A stretch of 12,084 nt of DNA from Candidatus Hydrothermarchaeota archaeon (GTDB lineage Archaea > Hydrothermarchaeota > Hydrothermarchaeia > Hydrothermarchaeales > BMS3B): assembly GCA_015521945.1 (NCBI GenBank), contig WANG01000036.1, positions 1 to 12,084 of the forward strand, read 5' to 3'. The position numbers were made by a program, and so were the translations under genes. Positions 6,930 to 12,084 of this stretch are shown here, in pieces. The number at the start of each line of letters is the position of its first letter. The first letter of the stretch is position 1. Below the pieces are notes generated by a model that saw nothing but the letters and a program-made list of their open reading frames with translations, did not search any database and was not told the DNA's origin.

Positions 6930-7613
6930 TTGAGGGCGGTTGCTCTGCTCAGCTCGGGCATGGATTCCGTGGTTGCCGCCACCTTAGTGGCGAGGGAGGG
7001 GGAGCTTGAGCTTGCCCTCACCTTTGACTACGGGCAGCGTGCTGCCGTGAGGGAGGCTGAGTACGCCGCGAGGGTGTGCGAGGCTCTGGGGGTTGCCCAC
7101 AGGGTGCTGAAGCTGGAGTGGCTTGCTGAGATAACCTCCACGGCGCTGGTTGACACCTCAAGGAGCCTGCCCGAGCTGGGGGATGAGGAGCTTGATTCCG
7201 AGGCTGCGCATGAGAGCGCCAAGCAGGTGTGGGTGCCTAACAGGAACGGGGTGTTCGTGAACATAGGGGCGAGCTTTGCCGAGGCTCACGGGTGCGAGGC
7301 GGTGGTGGTGGGGTTTGATGCCGAGGAGGCTGCCACCTTCCCGGACAACAGCAGGGAGTACGTGGAGGCGGCGACGCGGGCGCTCAGGTACTCAACCCTC
7401 TCGGGGGTCAGGGTTCATGCCCCCCTGGTCGGGATGAGCAAGCCCGAGATCGCCAGGCTGGGACTGGAGATAGGGGCTCCCCTTGAGTGGAGCTGGAGCT
7501 GCTACACCGGCGGGGAGAAGCCCTGCCTCAGGTGCGAGTCCTGCAGGCGCAGGGCGAGGGCTTTCAGAAGCATTGGAAGGGAGGACCCGCTGCTTGAGAG
7601 GCTGGGGCTATGA
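6930..7613 (+). CDS. queC: 7-cyano-7-deazaguanine (preQ0) synthase
   Basis: QueC converts 7-carboxy-7-deazaguanine to preQ0 with ATP and ammonia; in archaea preQ0 is inserted into tRNA position 15 on the way to archaeosine. The start is TTG 6930 (227 aa), chosen from the strong ribosome site at 6917-6926 and because the protein then begins directly with the nucleotide-binding strand. Visible motifs: the PP-loop SSGMDS at 8-13, FDYGQR at 32-37, a central VPNRN segment, and the zinc-binding cysteines C191, C199, C202 and C205 near the C terminus. The PP-loop has SSG where many QueC proteins have SGG. Its stop overlaps the DUF366 start (ATGA), so translation is coupled. Confidence 0.95.
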   Translation: MRAVALLSSGMDSVVAATLVAREGELELALTFDYGQRAAVREAEYAARVCEALGVAHRVLKLEWLAEITSTALVDTSRSLPELGDEELDSEAAHESAKQVWVPNRNGVFVNIGASFAEAHGCEAVVVGFDAEEAATFPDNSREYVEAATRALRYSTLSGVRVHAPLVGMSKPEIARLGLEIGAPLEWSWSCYTGGEKPCLRCESCRRRARAFRSIGREDPLLERLGL

Positions 7614-8164
7614 GGGTCGTGGTGCTTGAGGAGCCGCTGAGGTACACTGGCAGGGAGCTGGCGTCCCTGTGGGCTTACCTCACCCTGGGGGTGGATGAGG
7701 ACAGCATAGTTGCCTTCAGGGGCGCCTGCGAGGTTGAGGGCGAGCACATGGTTGACCTGGAGGACAGGCGGAGGGGGGAGAGGATATTCTCGGAGGACAT
7801 GCTGCACTTCATAGTTGAGCACTTCGGGATGGGGCTGAGGGAGATATTTGCCAGGCAGAGGCTGCTGGTGTGCATCGCCTGCGAGAGGCTGAGGGAGCTG
7901 GGCATACCCGCGGAGCGCAGGGGTGATGACATCTACTGCAGGGGCGGGAAGCTGAGCGTGAGCATAGCCAGCGTTTCGCCAGTGAGCGCCAAGGTGCACT
8001 TGGGCATAAACGTCAGAAGCGGGGAGTACATGAGCCTTGAGAAGCTGGGTGTTGCAGAGCCGGAGAGGCTGATGCATGAGCTCGCCAGGGCGTACGCCGA
8101 GGAGGTGGGGGACATGGAGAGGAAGCTCCGCAGGGTCAGGCCGCTGGGGTGCTGGGATGGTTAG
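7610..8164 (+). CDS. DUF366 family protein, uncharacterised, within preQ0 operon
   Basis: A 184-residue soluble protein recognised as DUF366 (COG2029-like) from its layout: a short N-terminal strand (MRVVVLEEP), the SIVAFRGAC segment near 32-40, MVDLEDRRRG near 47-56 and SEDMLHFIVEHFG near 61-73. From memory, the structure of an archaeal homologue was placed near the class II aaRS/biotin-lipoate ligase fold; this should be checked. No catalytic motif is certain, though R37, E61-D62, H65 and H71 sit in the most conserved-looking block, and C85 and C88 form a CIAC pair. It is locked between queC (ATGA overlap) and queE (8-base overlap), which strongly suggests work in 7-deazaguanine/archaeosine synthesis or tRNA delivery. 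No biochemical function is asserted. Confidence 0.88.
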   Translation: MRVVVLEEPLRYTGRELASLWAYLTLGVDEDSIVAFRGACEVEGEHMVDLEDRRRGERIFSEDMLHFIVEHFGMGLREIFARQRLLVCIACERLRELGIPAERRGDDIYCRGGKLSVSIASVSPVSAKVHLGINVRSGEYMSLEKLGVAEPERLMHELARAYAEEVGDMERKLRRVRPLGCWDG

Positions 8165-8867
8165 CGCCCCGCTGATTGAGGTCTTCTGCTCCGCGCAGGG
8201 GGAGGGACCCTTTGTGGGTGTGAGGCAGCTCTTCGTGAGGTTTGCGGAGTGCAACCTTGCGTGCACCTACTGCGATACCCCTCTGGGGGTTAGGGAGCAC
8301 TGCAGGGTTGAGCGCACCCCCGGAAGCGGGAGGTACGAGCTTATCCCGAACCCCGTGGAGGCGCGGAGCATAGGTGAGATTGCCAGGAGCTTCGGCAGGG
8401 TGCACTCCATAGCTCTAACTGGGGGCGAGCCCCTGCTCTACCCGGAGTTCATCAGGGGTATTGGGACTGAGATTCCCCTGTACCTTGAGAGCAACATGAG
8501 CCTGCCCGAGGCTGCGGCTGAGCTCAGGGACAGGGTGAGGTACGTGGCGGGGGACTTCAAGCTCAGGGAGGCTGTGGGCGAGGCCTACGAGGAGCTGAGG
8601 GACAGGGCGGTGCGGTGCTTCAGGGTGCTCAGAAGCTCGGGGAGGAGGTACACCTTCTGCAAGCTGGTGCTTCCGGAGAGGTTTGATGAGGATGAGCTGG
8701 TGAGCGCGGTTGATGAGCTCAGGGGGTTTGTGAGCATGGTGGTGCTTCAGCCAGTTTGGGGTGTGAGGCACGCACCAGGAGAGCTTCTCAGGCTGCAGGA
8801 GCGCCTGCTGGAGCTGGTGGACACCAGGATTATACCCCAGACCCACAAGCTGCTGGGGCTGAGGTAG
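8157..8867 (+). CDS. queE: 7-carboxy-7-deazaguanine synthase (radical SAM)
   Basis: QueE rearranges 6-carboxy-5,6,7,8-tetrahydropterin to 7-carboxy-7-deazaguanine using S-adenosylmethionine, a [4Fe-4S] cluster and Mg. The start is ATG 8157 (236 aa); an open frame runs further upstream to 8076, but that part overlaps DUF366 and has unnatural composition. Motifs: QGEG at 14-17 in the N-terminal substrate/SAM segment, the radical-SAM cysteines C32, C36 and C39 (canonical CX3CX2C, not the enlarged loop of some bacterial QueE), TGGEPL at 88-93, and a C-terminal QPVWG/PQTHK block typical of QueE. It overlaps DUF366 by eight bases and is followed after two bases by the GIY-YIG gene. The preceding pathway enzymes, QueD and GTP cyclohydrolase, are not in the window. 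Confidence 0.95.
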   Translation: MVSAPLIEVFCSAQGEGPFVGVRQLFVRFAECNLACTYCDTPLGVREHCRVERTPGSGRYELIPNPVEARSIGEIARSFGRVHSIALTGGEPLLYPEFIRGIGTEIPLYLESNMSLPEAAAELRDRVRYVAGDFKLREAVGEAYEELRDRAVRCFRVLRSSGRRYTFCKLVLPERFDEDELVSAVDELRGFVSMVVLQPVWGVRHAPGELLRLQERLLELVDTRIIPQTHKLLGLR

Positions 8868-8869
8868 GC

Positions 8870-9298
8870 ATGCTGCGGGAGCTTCTCCAGCGGTACGGGT
8901 TTGAGCGGGCTGAAGTTGAGGAGCTGCCTGAGTATGGGGGCACCTACCTGCTGGTGCTGCGCCTTGAGGAGGACGTGAGGGTGCGCACCAGGGCGAGGTG
9001 CTTTGAGGTGCGCAGGGGCACCTGGATGTACGTGGGCAGGGCTCCACGCATAGCTTCCAGGGTGGGGAGGCACCTGAGAGGGAAAGGAAGGAAGCACTGG
9101 CACATTGACTACCTGCTGGAGCATGCGGAGGTTCTCGGGGTTCTGGTGGCGAGGGGGATGGTGGAGGAGGAGGTTGCGCTTGCTCTCGCGGGGCAGCTTG
9201 AGCATGTTCCGGGGTTCGGGTGCTCCGATACCTCCGCCCCCTCCCACCTGTTCTACCTGAAGAACTCCTCGCTCCAGTCTATTCTGCCGGGCAGGTAG
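8870..9298 (+). CDS. DUF123 / Uri-type GIY-YIG nuclease-like protein
   Basis: A 142-residue protein of the DUF123 family (COG1833), a GIY-YIG-related group found in archaea alone or fused to endonuclease III. The GIY-YIG core appears as GTYLLVL at 24-30 and WMYVGRA at 52-58, followed by R64, R67-H68-L69 and the HWHIDY block at 76-81. The C-terminal GFGCSDTSAPSHLFYL has a single Cys where many relatives, as I recall, have a Cys-rich SDCxC element, so it may have lost a metal site. The start is ATG 8870, two bases after queE; an open frame to 8756 upstream is only queE read in another frame. Its last 46 bases are antisense to the end of the AK6 gene. Nuclease activity is a family inference only; a link to tRNA modification is not implied. 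Confidence 0.88.
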   Translation: MLRELLQRYGFERAEVEELPEYGGTYLLVLRLEEDVRVRTRARCFEVRRGTWMYVGRAPRIASRVGRHLRGKGRKHWHIDYLLEHAEVLGVLVARGMVEEEVALALAGQLEHVPGFGCSDTSAPSHLFYLKNSSLQSILPGR

Positions 9299-9780
9299 GG
9301 TTCGGCTCTCCCTCCGAGAATCTCAAGCACGCATTCTGCGGTCTCTTCCGGGCTCTTAGTGCTGGTGTCCACCTCGTAAACCCGCGGGTGGCGCTCTAAG
9401 CTCTCCACCAAGCAGACGTCAAGCGCCTCGGCTTCAAGGTTTTCCCTGAGCTTCTCCTCCCCGTACCCCCTCGCACGGAGCCTCCGCTCCAGAACCTCGG
9501 GGGAGCACCTGAGAACCACCACAATGGCGTTCTCAACCCTGAGCAGGTGGGCGAGGTGCCCCTCAAGTATGAACTCACCCTTCAGGTGCTCTTCCATAAC
9601 CTCCTGCAGCTTCTCAAGGTCAACCTCAACGCTCTCCCTCTCCCTGTCGTACCCGCAGGCGGCACGCTCCCTTGCAATCTCGTTCAGGTGGAGCACCCTG
9701 ATGCCGAGCCTCCTGCCGAGAGCCTCAGCTACCCTGGTTTTTCCCGTTCCTGGGGTTCCTGTGATTATTAGCCTGAGCAT
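9253..9780 (-). CDS. AK6/Fap7-type adenylate kinase-like NTPase
   Basis: A 175-residue P-loop kinase of the archaeal AK6/Fap7 (hCINAP) family, which has adenylate kinase/ATPase activity and is linked in eukaryotes and archaea to late small-subunit ribosome assembly. Start ATG 9780 is preferred: the protein then begins MLRLIITGTPGTGKT with Walker A at 8-15, and GAGGAG precedes the ATG. Further family features are LEGHLAHLL near 70-78, a lid segment RARGYGEEKLRENLEAEALDV, and the C-terminal GRIDWSEE signature. An upstream GTG (9816) would add 12 residues. It overlaps the HTH gene on the same strand by 56 bases and the GIY-YIG gene tail-to-tail by 46 bases. Confidence 0.92.
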   Translation of the reverse strand: MLRLIITGTPGTGKTRVAEALGRRLGIRVLHLNEIARERAACGYDRERESVEVDLEKLQEVMEEHLKGEFILEGHLAHLLRVENAIVVVLRCSPEVLERRLRARGYGEEKLRENLEAEALDVCLVESLERHPRVYEVDTSTKSPEETAECVLEILGGRAEPYLPGRIDWSEEFFR

Positions 9781-10333
9781 CTCCACTCCTCTGGAAGCCC
9801 AGAACCTCAAGGTCACGGTAGATTACCGTCCTTGAGACCCCGAATATCTCCGCCACTCTGGCGATGTTTATCGCCGAGGGGTCGTTGTTGAGCAGCGCAA
9901 TAGCCTGCTTCAGCCTGCTCCTCCGCGCCCTCGCCGTGTCTGCCTCCTGAAGTGCCTCCTCGTTAACGGCGACTATTATGGTGGTGTACACCCTCCCTGG
10001 CAAATGCATGTCCACCGTCTTCTTGTAGAAGCTCACCACCGTTCCCCTCAGCTTGGCGAGCTCAGAGTTTATTGCTCTCACAGCCCTCGCCACCGAGGCT
10101 TCCCTTGAGTACCCCCTGACGTTCACCCCGAGAACCCGCTTCCTCACGGGCGTCTCCCCCTCAAGGGCGAGGGTTATGCTCACGGTGACGCTTGAGACCC
10201 CGATTCTGATGCTGTACTGGGCGTCTTTTATGTACCCCTCCTCCACGGAAAGCTGGGTGTTTATCTTCTTCAGGGCTCTCTCAAGGGCGGTGGCCACGTC
10301 CGCCCCTGTGGTGGAGACGCTCAGTATTTTCAC
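9725..10333 (-). CDS. Unassigned protein with C-terminal HTH, probable transcription regulator
   Basis: I do not recognise the family. The start at GTG 10333 gives 202 aa beginning MKILSVSTTGADV; GTG 10366 would add 11 residues. A GATATTAAG box centred 27 bases upstream of 10333 would fit a leaderless transcript. The first ~140 residues look alpha/beta: an N-terminal strand and helix (ATALERALKKI), strands SIRIGVSSVTVSITLAL, an Ala-rich helix with INSELAKL, then strands VDMHLPGR and YTTIIVAVN. Residues 155-180 form a convincing helix-turn-helix (INIARVAEIFGVSRTVIYRD). The last ~18 residues, rich in N, R and Q, are read out of frame from the P-loop region of AK6 and are probably not conserved. 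It may be a small-molecule-sensing regulator; ligand and targets are unknown. Confidence 0.78.
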   Translation of the reverse strand: MKILSVSTTGADVATALERALKKINTQLSVEEGYIKDAQYSIRIGVSSVTVSITLALEGETPVRKRVLGVNVRGYSREASVARAVRAINSELAKLRGTVVSFYKKTVDMHLPGRVYTTIIVAVNEEALQEADTARARRSRLKQAIALLNNDPSAINIARVAEIFGVSRTVIYRDLEVLGFQRSGDAQANNHRNPRNGKNQGS

Positions 10334-10412
10334 ACCACGGGCTTGGAGCCGGGAGCTTAATATCACTTCTCTTACAGATGCCGAAACTTGAGCACCACCC
10401 GGGGGTTATGAG

Positions 10413-10420
10413 GTTTTATG
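10413..10420 (-). promoter_or_regulatory. Candidate TATA box for the HTH-AK6 gene pair
   Basis: The minus strand reads CATAAAAC in an AT-rich tract. It would start transcription near 10391, giving a leader of about 25 bases to GTG 10366. It competes with the GATATTAAG element (10356-10364) that would suit the GTG 10333 start. Weak. Confidence 0.3.
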
Positions 10421-10457
10421 AACTGTTAATACTTTTGATTAATTTTTCTCAAATAGG

Positions 10458-10466
10458 TTTTTATAT
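10458..10466 (+). promoter_or_regulatory. TATA box and ribosome site of the Dsr-like gene
   Basis: TTTTTATAT sits in a strongly AT-rich island (about 10415-10495) in otherwise GC-rich DNA. Transcription would begin near 10488, leaving a leader of about 22 bases with GAGGAGG at 10496-10502 before ATG 10510. This is the cleanest promoter in the window after those of the S-layer gene. Confidence 0.65.
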
Positions 10467-10509
10467 GCATAATACTACAAACTAAGCAAAAAACAGAGGA
10501 GGATGCGAG

Positions 10510-11169
10510 ATGGAAGACATGGATAAGTATGCGATAGTGCAGAAGGATATGGAGAGCTTTGCAGTGGTTCCGAGCACGCCCACGGGCCTTGTTACCCCGG
10601 AAGTGCTGCACAAGATAGCGGAGGTGGCAGAGAAGTACCAGGCTCTGGTTAAGCTCACAAATGCGCAGAGATTTGCGCTCGTCGGGTTCAAGCAGGATAC
10701 TCTGCCGAGGCTGAGCAGTGAGCTGGGCATTCCGCTGGCTACTCCTGCGGGTTCGGTGGTGAGGAGCGTCAAGGCATGCCCGGGCAGCGTTACCTGCAGG
10801 CTGGGAATGCAGGATTCTCTGAGTCTCGGCATGGAGCTGGATAAGAGGTACCACGGCAAGCCCCTGCCCTCAAAGTTCAAGATAGCCGTGAGCGGGTGCC
10901 CCAACTCCTGCGCGGAGTCGGCGGTGGTTGACTTCGGGGTTATAGGCACCAAGAGCGGCTTCAGGATAATGGTGGGCGGAAACGCCGGCGCGAGGCCGAG
11001 AATCGCCGACCTCCTCACCACGGTGGAGACCAAGGAGCAGGTGCTGGAGATAGCCGACAGGGTGATAGAGTGCTACGAGAAGAACGCCAAGAAGGGTGAG
11101 AGGCTCGGCAGGATGATTGAGAGAATCGGCGGAATAGAGAAGTTCAGGGAGATGGTTCTAGGGAAGTGA
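10510..11169 (+). CDS. Small sulfite/nitrite reductase-like siroheme-[4Fe-4S] protein (Dsr-LP type)
   Basis: A 219-residue single-subunit member of the dissimilatory sulfite reductase-like proteins known from methanogens and related archaea. It has one ferredoxin-like half domain (1-75, with TNAQRFALVGF around 50-60) and one siroheme/[4Fe-4S] domain with the cluster ligands C90 and C96 (CPGSVTC, CX5C) and C130 and C134 (CPNSC, CX3C). Typical assimilatory and dissimilatory reductases are two or more times longer; this size fits the short stand-alone group. A GGNAGARPRIADLL segment and a C-terminal helical tail also fit. It is not next to DsrB, an F420H2-oxidising domain or sulfate-activation genes, so redox partner and substrate (sulfite, nitrite or other) are unknown. 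It has its own promoter and is divergent from the HTH gene, which is a candidate regulator by position only. Confidence 0.92.
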   Translation: MEDMDKYAIVQKDMESFAVVPSTPTGLVTPEVLHKIAEVAEKYQALVKLTNAQRFALVGFKQDTLPRLSSELGIPLATPAGSVVRSVKACPGSVTCRLGMQDSLSLGMELDKRYHGKPLPSKFKIAVSGCPNSCAESAVVDFGVIGTKSGFRIMVGGNAGARPRIADLLTTVETKEQVLEIADRVIECYEKNAKKGERLGRMIERIGGIEKFREMVLGK

Positions 11170-11170
11170 T

Positions 11171-11305
11171 TCAGGAAATCCGCCATCTCCCCTTCTCAAG
11201 ACTTTCTTTTATTTCATCCAATCTGCTGAGAAGCTCCGGGTCCAGCTCCTCCGTCTCCCCGAGCTTGGCTCTCAGCACGTCTATTAGCTTGAACTTCACC
11301 TTCAT
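11171..11305 (-). CDS. Small 44-residue hypothetical protein
   Basis: A short open frame running ATG 11305 to TGA 11171. The protein begins MKVKFKLIDVLRAKLG and continues with an acidic, leucine-rich helical part (EELDPELLSRLDEIKESL) and a basic end GRWRIS. The reading shows regular codon usage like its neighbours (AAG, GAG, CTG, GAC), amphipathic helix spacing and a GGTGGGGAG stretch 5-14 bases upstream of the ATG. It ends one base from the stop of the Dsr-like gene, convergently. I do not recognise the family, but composition and structure look like a real small protein. A TATA-like GGTTATATC lies at about 11338-11346 on the minus strand. Confidence 0.65.
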   Translation of the reverse strand: MKVKFKLIDVLRAKLGETEELDPELLSRLDEIKESLEKGRWRIS

Positions 11306-11407
11306 GCCTGCTCCCCACCTGGCTCATGCTCAATCCGCGATATAACCACGGCACATATTTATTTTTTTCGGCCTGCTGGTGCCGCTCACATCCTCCGAGG
11401 GGACGCG

Positions 11408-11424
11408 CGAAAGGTTTATATACC
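11408..11424 (+). promoter_or_regulatory. Distal BRE/TATA promoter of S-layer gene
   Basis: CGAAAGGTTTATATACC has a purine-rich BRE (CGAAAGG) followed by TTTATATA. Transcription from it would start near 11445 and give a leader of about 90 bases. It matches the proximal element in BRE and TATA layout about 62 bases downstream. Confidence 0.65.
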
Positions 11425-11468
11425 GCTCTGCCGGATTTCCTGCGTGTGCTGTCTGTCCCGGTGGTGGT

Positions 11469-11487
11469 GCGAAAGGTATAAATATCC
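11469..11487 (+). promoter_or_regulatory. Proximal BRE/TATA promoter of S-layer gene
   Basis: GCGAAAGGTATAAATATCC carries the same GCGAAAGGT BRE as the distal copy and a TATAAATA box at 11477-11484. Transcription would start near 11507, leaving a leader of about 29 bases that contains the ribosome site GGAGGT (11523-11528). Confidence 0.7.
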
Positions 11488-11535
11488 ACCCCACCGCGAG
11501 ATATTGGCAGACAGTTAGAAGTGGAGGTTGGTAGC

Positions 11536-12084
11536 GTGGTGAATTTGAAGAAGATAGGTGTGATTGCAACGGGTGCACTGTTTGTTGGCGCCACCGTTGG
11601 TATGGCTGCCGCGGTTACAGTGCCCAGCGACTTTAAGGCGAGCATGCTGGCTGAGAACGGGGTTGCGAAAGCCCAGCTCGTGGTGGGCAAGGATGCCCCC
11701 GGCAAGGAAGATGACACCGCGAGCGCCGAGGTGATAGCAGAGGCGGCAAAGGAGAAGCTGGCAGTCACCGGCGCTGGAGGGGATATAGAGATAAAGTGGC
11801 AGAGCAAGGACCTGGACGGTGATGGGGACCAGGATGATGATGCGGACGTTAATGTGCCATCCAACAAGGCTCACTATGACTTCAAGAACACCTCTCTGTT
11901 CTTTGATGCTGATGGCGACGGCAGGCCGGATGTGGACACCGATGACTATCTTCTGTACAACGGCGTTGAGCTGAAGGCTGGCATAGGTAGCGTCAAGTAC
12001 TCTGCGTATCTGAACTTCACTGTTCCAGAGGAGTGGTCATTCATCCAGGTTTCTGGGCCGCATGGTGCCGACAAGATACGTGAC
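11536..12084 (+). CDS. S-layer protein, N-terminal part (3' end outside window)
   Basis: The frame is open from GTG 11536 to the window end (183 codons). GGAGGT at 11523-11528 sets the start; a second GTG follows at once at 11539. Residues 1-26 form a signal peptide: basic NLKK, a hydrophobic core, then an alanine run with probable cleavage after A26. The mature start (VPSDFKASMLAENG) followed by AQLVVGKDAPGKEDDTASAEVIA matches the S_layer_N type of archaeal surface-layer proteins. Two Asp/Gly-rich loops, DLDGDGDQDDD at 92-102 and DADGDGRPD at 124-132, look like calcium-binding loops. N-x-S/T sequons at N118 and in LNFT near 157-160 may be glycosylated. It would form the paracrystalline cell envelope. 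The tandem promoter fits very high expression. Confidence 0.9.
   Translation, partial: MVNLKKIGVIATGALFVGATVGMAAAVTVPSDFKASMLAENGVAKAQLVVGKDAPGKEDDTASAEVIAEAAKEKLAVTGAGGDIEIKWQSKDLDGDGDQDDDADVNVPSNKAHYDFKNTSLFFDADGDGRPDVDTDDYLLYNGVELKAGIGSVKYSAYLNFTVPEEWSFIQVSGPHGADKIRD

Noticed and set aside
8076..8156. N-terminal extension of QueE
   Set aside because: The added 27 residues are an out-of-frame reading of the DUF366 end; homologues of QueE begin close to the PLIEVFCSAQGEG segment.
8756..8869. N-terminal extension of the GIY-YIG protein
   Set aside because: It is the queE 3' end read in another frame; ATG 8870 right after the queE stop gives a natural start.
11354..11368. T-rich run as a terminator for the Dsr-like gene
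   Set aside because: The seven-T run could terminate a plus-strand transcript, but it lies nearly 200 bases past the stop and on the other strand resembles a TATA element for the small ORF; direction cannot be settled.
11214..11867. 217-codon minus-strand open frame across the S-layer promoter and signal peptide
   Set aside because: It would cross both BRE/TATA elements and is antisense to the S-layer coding region; composition is Ser/Ala/Thr low complexity. The only credible minus-strand gene here is the short one at 11171-11305, in another frame.
1..12084. CRISPR array, insertion sequence, tRNA or rRNA gene
   Set aside because: No regular direct repeats, transposase motifs, terminal inverted repeats or cloverleaf-like sequences were found on reading the window; gaps between genes are all below 300 bases.

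Overview
The window reads as chromosomal DNA from a GC-rich archaeon, most likely a euryarchaeon near the Archaeoglobi or methanogen/alkane-oxidiser lineages. The grounds are a TFIIB-type initiation factor, AT-rich TATA/BRE boxes standing out in GC-rich DNA, a complete HdrA followed by MvhD, the archaeal-type preQ0/archaeosine genes (queC, DUF366, queE), an Fsr/Dsr-like small siroheme protein and an S-layer gene of the archaeal S_layer_N type. Species cannot be fixed from this. Gene density is very high: many neighbours overlap or sit 1-2 bases apart, no gap reaches 300 bases, and no mobile element, CRISPR array or stable RNA gene was seen.

Left block (1-2820, plus strand): the 3' part of a polytopic GT39-like membrane glycosyltransferase; a shikimate kinase of the bacterial P-loop type, unusual in archaea; a very acidic ribbon-helix-helix-like small protein that appears to have its own promoter inside the kinase gene; and a DHH-family phosphoesterase. 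The last of these meets the minus-strand TFB gene in interlocked stop codons (2817-2820).

Middle block (3732-9298): an AT-rich divergent promoter region separates TFB from a long plus-strand run. It begins with hdrA-mvhD (flavin-based electron bifurcation/disulfide reductase machinery, here without hdrBC or hydrogenase genes), then thpR (2H RNA phosphoesterase/ligase). A new TATA box then opens queC-DUF366-queE, a preQ0 (archaeosine precursor) set with an uncharacterised protein coupled between two known enzymes, and a GIY-YIG/Uri-type (DUF123) protein closes the run.

Right block: on the minus strand lie an unassigned HTH regulator-like protein and an AK6/Fap7-type adenylate kinase that overlap by 56 bases, the kinase also overlapping the GIY-YIG gene tail-to-tail by 46 bases. 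Divergent from these is a stand-alone small sulfite reductase-like protein (Dsr-LP) with a strong AT-rich promoter. Facing it is an easily missed 44-residue ORF. The window ends in the start of an S-layer protein gene preceded by two near-identical BRE/TATA elements.

No wholly new multi-gene system is evident. The best leads are DUF366 inside the preQ0 operon, the orphan HdrA-MvhD pair, the regulator/AK6 overlap, the acidic RHH-DHH pair and the hidden small ORF.
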